This document shows positions 11,611-22,100 of a stretch of DNA of 64,000 nucleotides, in pieces. Numbering within the stretch: position 1 is the first letter of the stretch; every line of letters begins with the position of its first letter. Under the pieces are notes generated by a model. It was not told the DNA's origin. It worked only from the letters and a program-made list of their open reading frames with translations, and searched no databases. Both the position numbers and the translations under genes were made by a program. The stretch comes from Vitellaria paradoxa (Eukaryota > Streptophyta > Magnoliopsida > Ericales > Sapotaceae), in the NCBI GenBank assembly GCA_019916065.1, contig CM034234.1:12692520-12756519 (forward strand). The letters are read 5' to 3'.

Positions 11611-12324
11611 ATATCAGTCCTGTCATAGGAAAATGTATGTTCAAGTTAAATATGCTGCTACTAACAAAAAATTTAAGTTTCTTTGTAAGTTCAATATACC
11701 ACTAACAATATATTTAAGTTTTCTATAAGTTAAATATGTTGTTTCTAATAATATATTTTAGTTCACTTCCATGTTAATTAGGGTCATGCCTAAATTAGCT
11801 AATACACTGTTAGATATAACATATTCAACTCAACTATATTGTTAGAAACAACATATTCAACTAATAGTATTTTTTTAATAGTTTAAATTCTCCTAAATAT
11901 GTTGTTGGGAACAACATATTTAACTTAATTATGCATTTTCTTACGACAAGGGCACACTGGTATTTTGTTATTATTTAAATTACTCTAAATACGCTATTAG
12001 ACACAGCGTATTTAATATGATCCTAAATATGTTGTTGGAAAAAGCATATTAAATTCAATTATGCATGGTATTTTTTTAATTGTTTAAATCCTAAACATGT
12101 TGTTAGGAATAATATATTTAAGTTGAATATGTCTTAGAAATGACGACTTCAAATGGACTAGTATTTCTTTAATTATTTAAATCGCCTTAAATATGTTGTT
12201 TAGTTTATTGTTCTTAATAATATATTCAACTTAAATATACATTTAGAATGATGATTTTTGATGTATTTTTTTAATCGTTTAAATTGAATTGAATATACTA
12301 TTATGAATAATATATTCCATCTAA

Positions 12325-12630
12325 ATATGTTTTAAGAGTGACAACTTTAGCAAATGACTTATTCAGTGAAAATGAATTTTGACTAGCAAATGACTTATTA
12401 AGTGAAAATGAATTTTAACTAACTTATTCGTTAAATCATTGTTTCTAGCTGATATTTTTGGGCAAGTCCCTCCAACTTTTTGTCACCTAAATTATTTGTC
12501 TGCATTAACCAAAAAAAGGAATGTTACTGCATTTACAGGCACATATATATTTGATGTAATATTGCATTAATTAATATGTTGTGAAGTGTCAATTACTTTC
12601 TACCGTCAACGTAAATAAGAATAAAAATAA
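12325..12630. repeat. Copy B of the segmental duplication (SINE-free)
   Basis: This is the paralogue of copy A. At the position matching the SINE insertion it reads continuously TGTGAAGTGTCAATTACTTT without any insert, so it represents the empty site. It also has a private duplication of about 40 bp around GCAAATGACTTATT near 12330-12415. Confidence 0.75.
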
Positions 12631-12921
12631 ACTCTTATACTACATGTGAATTCTTCTTTGTTTATAAAAATATTCATTTAGATATATCTTAATTTTAAAA
12701 TGATAATCAGCACCATTTTTTTGATAAATTATTTTCTTCTTTCATATGCTTTGTATGAACATTTAGTCGAAATAGAAATCAACCTGTTCTATGCATGTTA
12801 ATTGAAACCAAAAAAAGAAACGTGAAAATCGAAAAGGTTCTAAAATTGCACTTTCAACTAAATATTGGCATCTTATAATTTATATATAATCTATAAGTAC
12901 AATAAATAGTTTCATTTACTT

Positions 12922-13924
12922 CAGGGGTGGTAAAATCGACCCAAATCTATCAACCTGTCCAATTAAACCTATAATAAATGGGTTTGGATCCTATTAGTTT
13001 ATTAATTAGGTTGTAATTGGATAACTTATAAAATATCCATATATAAACAGATGTAATTGAGTTGTGAAACGGGACCCGTTAAAACACTAATTTAAATTAA
13101 AAAAATTAGTTTAATCCCTCTCTTTACGCCTCCCTCTCTCTCACCCCTCTCTCTCTCTCTCCAGAGAGAAAGAGCATACACACACAAAAAAACATGCACT
13201 TTCGCGCACGCGCGCACACATGCGCTTGCACACACACACATGCACGCGCACACACACGCAAACACACCCACACACACACACATGCGTGCGCATGCAAACA
13301 TACACCCGCACGCACGCACGCACACGCACGCATACACACCCACACACGCGCGCATACACGCCCACACACACATATGTGTCTGCGCGTGCGCACACACGCA
13401 AACACACCCACGCGCGTACACACCCACACACGTGCATGTACGCGGGCACACACGCACGCACCCGCACACACACACATGCACGTGCACACGCACACACATG
13501 CGCGCGCGCGCGTGAGCAGACACCCACACAGAGAGAGAGAGTTGTTGATTTAAAATTGAATAAAAAAATAAATCGGTTCGCATAAATTCAAAATTAACTG
13601 AAAATTGTAAATATAATATATAATAGTATATATAATATATAATAGTATATAATATGTATAATATTATATTAATTAAAATAAATATTGATGTATTTATATA
13701 TATACACATTAATTGAAATAAATTTTTAATTTTTTTTTAAAAAGTAAGTTAGGTTATAAGTAAATGGGCTGTGATATCGGTTCATGAGTTTGTAATAACC
13801 CATATTCAATCTGCCCATATCTAACCCGCCTTTTAAATGGGTGGGTTTGGATTGCACCTATTTAATTTCTAACCCGTTTAAACCCATCACTAACTCACGC
13901 AACCCGTCCATTTTGCCGCCCCTA
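12922..13924. mobile_element. Non-autonomous hAT-like element, 1003 bp
   Basis: The left end CAGGGGTGGTAAAATCGACC and the inverted right end TAGGGGCGGCAAAATGGACG match over about 20 bp and are of hAT type. A perfect 8-bp target duplication, ATTTACTT, flanks it (12914-12921 and 13925-13932). No transposase is present. The middle is filled by a CA/CG-rich array, AT-rich DNA and a CT-rich stretch. The long frames inside (Cys/Val/Arg or Thr/His rich) come from the array and are not genes. Confidence 0.8.
13173..13535. repeat. Alternating purine-pyrimidine array (CA/CG/TG), Z-DNA-prone
   Basis: About 360 bp consist almost entirely of CA, CG and TG steps with a run of CG near 13500-13512, preceded by a CT-rich stretch and followed by (GA)n. 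All six frames stay open through it, giving spurious frames. It lies inside the hAT-like element at 12922-13924. Confidence 0.85.
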
Positions 13925-14079
13925 ATTTACTTTTATGGAACACCTATTTTATATTTTAAATATTAAATTTTGAACCTCAACCATATACCATAATGCGATT
14001 TGACCTTTTATTTTAAAATTCAAGATAATTCATTTTAAATATGATAATAATCTTCACCTCTAATTACATTAAATATTTA

Positions 14080-14437
14080 GGCTCCGTTTGGCGTAAGAAA
14101 AAATAAGATAAATTGAGATAAAATGTAGTTTTGAGTTAATTTTGATGCTATTTTTTCTGAAAAATAACAAACCATGGGAACGAATTTGGAAAACCGTTCT
14201 CACGGATTCAAAAAAATTCACAAAAAATAGCGACAATGGTACTCATTTGAAAGCTTTTTGACATGAAGAATATGATTGTATAAAAAATTTACATATTCGG
14301 TTAATCTACTTTCAGATTTTTTTTTTTAGCAAAATATTGGAATTTTTTGAAATTAATGATGACAGAAAAATTAGAGATAAAGGAGTTGTTAGAGATTTAT
14401 AGAATTTTATAGAAAAAGTTAGTATGCCAAACGGGCC
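14080..14437. mobile_element. Tourist-like MITE (PIF/Harbinger type), 358 bp
   Basis: The terminal inverted repeats GGCTCCGTTTGGCGTA and (inverted) GGCCCGTTTGGCATA are flanked by TTA at 14077-14079 and 14438-14440. There is no coding capacity. Confidence 0.75.
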
Positions 14438-14440
14438 TTA

Positions 14441-14742
14441 ATATAATTGGTAATAATGACCACATCTTTAGATATTTCATTTTGCAATTTAAGCTAACAG
14501 ATTTTGAATATGAAAATGATTTTCAACTGTAATTATATTAAATGCAAACTAGTTGCGTATGAGGTACATAATTGTATTATCATTATTTACGTTTAGGAGT
14601 TTTTTTTTTTTTTTTTTTTGGGTAATTTTTCGAATAGATTATAAGAGAAATTATTTAACTTCATAATTTTACGGATTAACTGCCTAGTTATATATGTATG
14701 TGTGTGTGAGTGTATGTATATTCAAGTAAGAGTTGTTATATA

Positions 14743-14773
<31 letters not shown>

Positions 14774-16131
14774 GCGGGCGTGCGCACTTTTTGAAAGTGT
14801 AGAACGAATCAGTAGACCCAAATGAGATTGTGCACATCGTGATCTTAGCAATCGAAGATGATGCGAGAAAAAAAAAAAAAAAAAAAATTCACCAATCTGC
14901 GCTAGTAAATGCCCATCTCATAATTCTAAATACTTATCATCCTACCTTAAAAGCTTGAAATCAGAGAAGACCAAATCCTCTACTGCTCACGGCCGTTCTC
15001 CCCCTCCCTGCCATTGCACCATCAATTGGTCTCTCTCAAACTCTCTGCTTAACTGATTTCTCTATCTAATCTCTCTGTTATATTTCTCTCCCAAAATCTA
15101 ACTCTCTCTCTCTCTCAATCTCAGAAGTTGCTCTCTCACTATAATCTCTCTAAATATTCAGGTTCTCTGAATATTGACAGAAGTGTAGCATGTAATAAAT
15201 TGGGCGGAGGAATAAAAAGGTTTTGCATTTCAAAGAAGGCAATCACCATCAAACTGGAGAAGGTTTTGCATTTCAAAGAATATAAACATATTAATAGCAA
15301 ACTTGTGATACTCATATTAATAGCAAATTAGTGATACATTAATAGCAAATGATAGTACTAATTTAAACGTAGCATATAACGAGTGAATTTGTTTCCTCCC
15401 AATGTGTGTGTGTGTGTTTGGGGGGGGGGGAATACTTTTTTTTTCCCAGGGGGAACACCAGGAGTTCGGGTCAATTTACGTAAACCTCGATTAATTCTTA
15501 ACAATCAGATAAATCTTACAATAGCCTTGAAGAGACTCGACCTAGAGACATTTAAGAAGCAAACTAAAAATCTTATCAGTTGATCTAACTCTAAGGATTA
15601 TTTCCTCCAAATGTTTTTCAAGAAAAAATAAATAAATAATTCAAAGATGCGACAACTGCATGCCTTTTCCTGCTGCTTTTGAGCTTGCTCCACCTCTTGT
15701 GCTAATTATTGAACCTTTTAATCCTGCTCTGAGGTTTTCCACTTGTGTATTGCACTTCTATTTCATACCAATATCTACATACATTTTACCCTTCCAAATA
15801 AAAAAGCTGAAATTTTATTTTCAGCCCGAGATACCAGTAATCACAATCCAACACAATAGAAAAAAATAGCAGAGCATAGTGAGGGAACAATGTTGTGGTC
15901 TTCAATTAGCTAAATGCTAAAATTTCCAGGCTCAACAAACCAACATAGTTCATGCTTTATTTAGATTACAAATATCAAAATATGCTTGTTTTCAGGGAAG
16001 AAAATGTAATAGAGATTGGAGCGAGTCAAGCTTTTCATCGCAAACCTCTGATACATTATTTTTTTTTTTCCTTTTTTAATTTCCATAATTCGATTTGGTT
16101 CTATAATTGATGCGAAACAAAAAACAAAAAC
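14441..16131. other. Intergenic DNA downstream of DPE2
   Basis: No gene is supported. The stretch contains (TA)n and (TG)n tracts near 14690-14775, an A run near 14870-14887, a CT-rich block at about 14990-15150, and small duplications (GTTTTGCATTTCAAAGAA twice near 15220-15280; AATAGCAAA three times near 15293-15350). The CT-rich block resembles a plant 5' leader, but no coding exon follows it convincingly. The part nearest 16131 is the likely 3' untranslated region of DPE2. Confidence 0.45.
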
Positions 16132-19100
16132 TCACGAGACTGCTATACTTTCCCTCTTAGGAATTCCATTTTGTTGGGCCACCGAAGAGGTCTCATCCTT
16201 GTCGCCGGTAACCTGCTGCTTCGTTACACCTACAGCTCGAATTCCAACTTCTTCTTCTGGAGGAAACGATCTACCACTCCCACGAACAAGATCTTTGATG
16301 GTTGTTTTAAGCTCTTTATCTTCCATCAACGACTCCAATGTTACATGTACACCTGATTAGAAGAAAAGGTAGCGCACAGAGATAATCAATAAAACTAGAA
16401 CCAGCATTCCTTTTTTTTCCTTTTTTTGTTATTCTAAGAATAACAGCACATAATGATCTAAATGCAGTCAGACGTCATAACTATCAACAAAGACAGCTTC
16501 GACTCAGAGTTGCAAAGTCGTGCATAGGGATTAGCAATGGGGTAAGAAAAGTGAGAATCCAATCCAATTTTACTCTAATAGGGTGGGAGTGGAGGAAAAA
16601 ACTATAACTCAATTCTGTACATTTTATCCCATTAATCTAAATACAATATTTACTTACCAAAAAAAAAAACCAATACGATTTGGAGTGGGACTGGAACCAG
16701 AATAAAATTCCCTACCCTGCCCCCGCCATAATTAGGTTTAGAATTACAAAAATATCTTTATTAATCTCGCTTTAATGTTACATGTTTATGAGACAGGGCA
16801 AGAGAAACACACCCCCCCCCCAAAAAAAAAAAAAAAAAGAATTCCCCGCTCAGTTGCCATTCCTACTCGTGCAAGAAGAGCACTTATTTGAGTTTTGACT
16901 TGGAGGAAACCACTGTTGAGGAGAATTTTAAAAGTTGCACGATGCAACACAACTATTAAGATTAGCTAAACCTCGAAATGGAAAGAAAAGAGGAGTGTGC
17001 TTACGGTATCTCCAGTAGTGCTTCGGATTTGTGGGATCATTAATTGTCTCCTCTGCTGCAGGGCGTGTTGTGTATTCTTCTTTCAGCGCTAACAAGTCCT
17101 AATTATCAAATATCCATGTATACAGATTTTGCAAGGATATAATAAGTGCAAATCAAACAGCATTCATAATGATACAAATAAATAAATTAGAAATGCTACC
17201 AAATTTATAGTTTTTCACAACTGCAGTAAGTCAACAATAAAAATAAATAAATACATAAAGCAACTCAGGGCGCAGGGTCCCGTATTGTGTGGCCTGGGAA
17301 GGGTCAAATGCAGATAGTATTTCCTCTACAAACAGAAAGACCAGTAATTCAACAATAGAGAAGTAAAAATTAAATCACAACACAGCCGTTCAAACGTTTC
17401 TCTCATAGGATATTATAGATTAAGACCTTTCGAGTTTTTCTCCAGTTTTTAAAAAAAAAGTCACCCTGAACCTATGAAGAATCTCCAGCTATTGTTCGAG
17501 TAATTTGTTATTGTTAAGGGTAACATCATCAAGTACATTATTTGCTTCAATTACAATACCTGGAGAGGGAATATCGCCCACATTGATGGAGCTTCAACAT
17601 GCTGCCGTAGGATGAAATATGCAATTTCAGGAATACACTGAGCGGGTGGCAAACTGTCGGACCCCACCACAGTTTTGAAAAATCGGCATCTTCTCTCTTC
17701 ATCTTCTTCCCACCAAGCACGCAAGGTGGAGCAGTCGTGGCATGAAGGAGCACATACCTAAAATGGATTCGGGCAGGTTACTTGCTTAAAGCTATCTTAG
17801 TGACAAATAAATATATCTAATATGACCACAGTAAGGTATGAAAAAGAGACTAAATTATGAAGGACCTCACCGTCATGTAGGGGTATTGAGAAGGAATCCC
17901 AAACTCCAAACCAGGTTCACTTGGCATACGTTGAATGCGTAGTCCTAGTAATCCTAGCTCTTGCATAACCTGCATCAAAATACTGTGATCTATCACAACT
18001 CTTGTGGAACATATGCTTGAATTAGCAATTAAAGGGTAAAAGAATAACTAATCAAATAAAGAAAAATAAAAATTACGAAAGAATAAAAAGACAGTTAATT
18101 AGCATACAGGATGAACACAGGAAGGAATGAGACCAAGATCCTCCCCACAAGCCAGCATATCTGATGAGTTTAGGAGGACAGGCAGAGTCTTCAGAGCATT
18201 TTGACGCCAAAGACTTTCTTGCCGATGAAAGTAGTAATCATAGTACAGTCTTTGTAGAACATTTTTGCTGTATTATACGACAAAACATAAGTGATGCTAC
18301 AATGGTAGTACATCAATAGCAAACAAGTTAAAAGCTTTATTTTCCTAAACAAAGAAAACAAAGTATTATTAAAGAAAGCAAAAGTGTAGCATAAACTTTT
18401 TCTTTCGAGTTACCACTATTCATCCATTTTAAGATGTGGTCATGCGTAAAGTAAGCCATTTGCCCAAGATCTTCATCATTCGAGTACCTGTGATCATCCA
18501 AATCCTGGAAACTTGAGGTATCTTCAAGATTGAAGCGAGGATAGAATTTTCGTGGGTCCTCTGGATCTCTTATGAGAACTATATTCTGGCCAAACAAATT
18601 ATGGTCAAAATCCAAGGTAAGAATGGACTCTTGTCAAACTTGCACTAGACAATAGGCTACTCCTTAGAAAAGAATTAGAATAAAGTTAAAGAACATTGGT
18701 GATTTTGCACATCTCGGTTTCACACTCTTTACTTGCCTTCAGAAGATCAAAAAGATTGCTCCTTATCATGTCTTCACTCTCCAACAATAAAGACCTCTCT
18801 GAATAGAACTTCAGCCTGGAAGCAATTTTTTTCTCAGTATTGCAGTCCTCTTTGAACTGTAATAATTGAAACAAAGAAACACTTAAGCCAGAATCCTTGG
18901 GAAATTGCTTAATGGAGATTACAAAATCTAATATGTTATTTATTCATTTATCATTATTATTTTTTTGATAAATAAAAGAATTTTATTAATCGAAGAGGCA
19001 AGGCAATAAGGAAATGCCAGTACAAAGAGACTAAACAAGGAGCATGTCTTACAGCTAAGTGGACATGCTCCCAACGAAGTTCAAGAAAGTATTCGAGTCA

Positions 19101-22100
19101 GGATCTATACCCCCTCACTATACAACTATACAATTGTGATAAAAAATACTCTCCAATCTGTGCAACAGTAATTCGAATCCTTCCTGCGTTCATCCTCAAA
19201 CAGTAATAACTCTTCACGTGTCAGCCACATGATGTGACACATGGATCCTGTCAGAATATTCCAAGATTTTTTATAATATTTGATTGAGTGTAATTAGGAT
19301 ACATGATTGAATATATTTAGGAAACCTCAGATTGTAATTTCCTTTTTTGATGTAATTCGCTCATTATAAATATAATGAAAGAGAAGGAGGCTAAATCAAG
19401 TCTCTGAATTCTTTTCACCAAACTTTCAACTTGGTATCAGAGCAAGAAATTAAAAAAAAAAAAAAAAAGAGAGAAAAGGTTACTGTTTTTTTTTTTCTGA
19501 TCGTCGGTGGTGACTTCTGTCCGACCACAACTGGCTGCGACAGACTCACCAATTCCAGTGGGTTCGATCGACGTCGATCGTTGGTGAAGACCTCGGCTTC
19601 CTCCTTCGTCTCGTCGCTCGTCGGTGCAGATCTCTTTTCCGGCCGACGACTTCGTCTCGTCGCTCGTTGGTGAGAGGTCTCGGTCGCCTCTCTTCGTCTT
19701 GTTCGTCGGCCCAAGACCTTCGTCAGGATCCCTTGTCCAGCGACCTAAGGTCACGATCTGATGGCTGGATCGCTCGATCAGCCCTAAGGTCTCGTCGTTC
19801 AATCTGATGGTTGGGGCTCAATCGATCTGATCGTGGTTCGTTGCTGTTCTTCACCGATCGCCGGCTGATCCATCGTCGTTCTTCGTTGTCGGCAGATCTC
19901 TTTTCCTTCGTTGCTAGTTTGTCTCGGTTGATGGTCTGGACCTTCCGCTGCTGATCTGATCTTTGTTTTCTTCTCTGTTGTTTTGTCCCCATTTGCTTAA
20001 GGTCTGTTTGGTTGTTACTCTTTTTTATTTGTTGAAGATGGCTGATGATTCTCCTAAGAAGGCCTCCAATTTGATTCCGGTTATTTCATCTGATAGTCTT
20101 CCAGGATCAATTTCCAGTGAAAAATTGACCGGGACGAATTATTTGACATGGTCCCATGCTGTCCGGATTTTTCTAATTGGTAGACAGATGGAACATTTTA
20201 TTACTGACTTACCTCCTGATTCAAAGTCTGTTAATTATAAGCAGTGGCGTGCTGTAGATGCCGTGGTTATGAATTGGTTATGGCACAGCTTGGAGCCCTC
20301 TGTACTTCATACAGTATCACTTTGTAATACGTCAAAGGTAATTTGGGACTCTTTAGCTGACTCCTTCTCTCAGCGCAGCAATGTCTCTGAAATTTTTGAA
20401 GCTTATGAGCGACTTTTCTCCTTTCGACAAAATGGTAGATCTCTCTCTGAGTATTATAGCAATCTGAAGGGGCTTGGAGATCGTTTGATACAGCTTCGTC
20501 CTTTTCCAGAGACTAAGGCTGATATGATAAAGCAATGGGAGGAACTTATGACTGTTTTGCTTCTAGCTGGTCTGGATGATAATCTTCGTGGCTATCGGGA
20601 TCAACTTCTAGCTGGAAAGACTATTCCTTCTATGGCTAATGCATATTCTCGATTACAGCGTTCCTCATTAGGTCATCATTCTCGAACAACACCTTCTTCC
20701 TCTAGTGGTTATGATTATGCGGCTTTGGTTAGTGGTGGACGAGGTAATTCTCGTGGAGGTTCTCGTGGTGGTCGTACTCCTCGTGGCGGTTCTCGAGGCT
20801 CTGGGAAAGGAACCAAGAAATGTGATCATTGTGGTGGTACCAATCACACAGAGCCATATTATTGGAAGAAATATGGTCGCCCTGAGCAAACCCATCATGT
20901 TGTTGTGGAATCTATGGGGGGAGATTCTGGTCCAAGTGTTGCTAGCTCTGGTGAACCATCAGTACCCCATTCTGATTTACAGGGTCCCTTCTCTGCTGCT
21001 GAATTAGATGCTATTGTGCAAGCTCTCCGTATTTCTCGCTCTTCTAGTTCCACTGCCACACTTGCTCATTCAGGTAGTACTGCTTGTTTTACTGATTCTG
21101 CTCCTCATGGGTTATTGACTCTGGAGCAAGTACTCATGTCTCAGGTAACCCATCTTTATTTTCTGACTTGACTTAAACTACACATCGTATTACCTTAGCT
21201 GATGGCTCCTACCGGTCTGTTGCTGGTAAAGGACTACTCCAGCCTTCCTCATCCCTTACCCTACCTTCTAGTTTATATGTCCCTAAGTTTCCTTTTAACT
21301 TATTATCTGCTAGTCAACTCACCAAATCATTAAATTGGTCTATAACCTTTTCCCCTTCTTCTTGTGTCTTTTAGGATCTCAGGACACAGAGGACGATTGG
21401 TTCGGGATGTGAGCGGAATGGACTTTATTACCTTGATCCTGCTAGCTTTTCTATTTCTCATTCTGTTTTCAGTACAACTATCTCTCCTTTTCAATGGCAC
21501 TGCCGTTTGGGACATCCCTCCTTGGGTCGACTCAAGTTAGTAGTTCCTAGTTTAGAGTCTGTTTCAAGTATTGAGTGTGAAGCCTGTCAGCTAGGCAAAC
21601 ATCACCATAGTTCCTTTCCTAGTCATAATAATCGTGTGTCCAAATCTTTTGATGTAGTCCACACGGACATTTGGGGTCCTTCTCGAGTTTCAACATTTAA
21701 TGGATATTGGTATTTTGTTATTTTTGTGGATGATTACTCTCGAATGACTTGGTTATTTCTAATGAAAAACTGTTCAGAATTACCTGCTATTGTTTTACGT
21801 TTTTACAATGAAATTCTTACCCAATTTAATAAATGCATCAAAATTCTTCGTTCTAATAATGCCTTGGCATACACTAAATCTATCATGAATACCTTTTGTG
21901 TTGAACGGGGCATCATTCATCAGACCACTTGTGTTCATACTTCCCAACAAAACGGTGTTGCTGAACGCAAACATCGTCATCTGTTAGATGTGGCTCGTAC
22001 CTTGTGTTTCCATATGAATGTTCCCAAACCATATTGGGGTGAAGCGGTTTTGACTGCTTGTTACCTTATTAACCGAGTTCCATCGACTTCTCTGGGTAAT

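Larger units (their letters stand above)
10780..12340. repeat. Field of short imperfect hairpins (AATATGTTGTT / AACAACATATT family)
   Basis: About a dozen variants of the arms TAAATATGTTGTT and AACAACATATTTA are scattered in both orientations across this AT-rich stretch. The clearest hairpin is at 11894-11922: two perfect 13-bp arms and a 3-base loop. Another lies near 11982-12012. There is no coding capacity. The pattern looks like a degraded, internally repetitive DNA transposon or several overlapping MITE copies. The SINE at 11281-11542 is inserted in it. Confidence 0.6.

Noticed and set aside
13092..13709. Several long overlapping frames (Cys/Val/Arg-rich and Thr/His-rich)
   Set aside because: They are produced by the CA/CG array, which is free of stop codons in all frames.
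17270..17325. Possible extra DPE2 exon (reads [17 protein letters not shown] in one frame)
   Set aside because: Exon 20 to exon 21 already joins in phase at the family-conserved [13 protein letters not shown] position, and the candidate would need a phase that does not fit.
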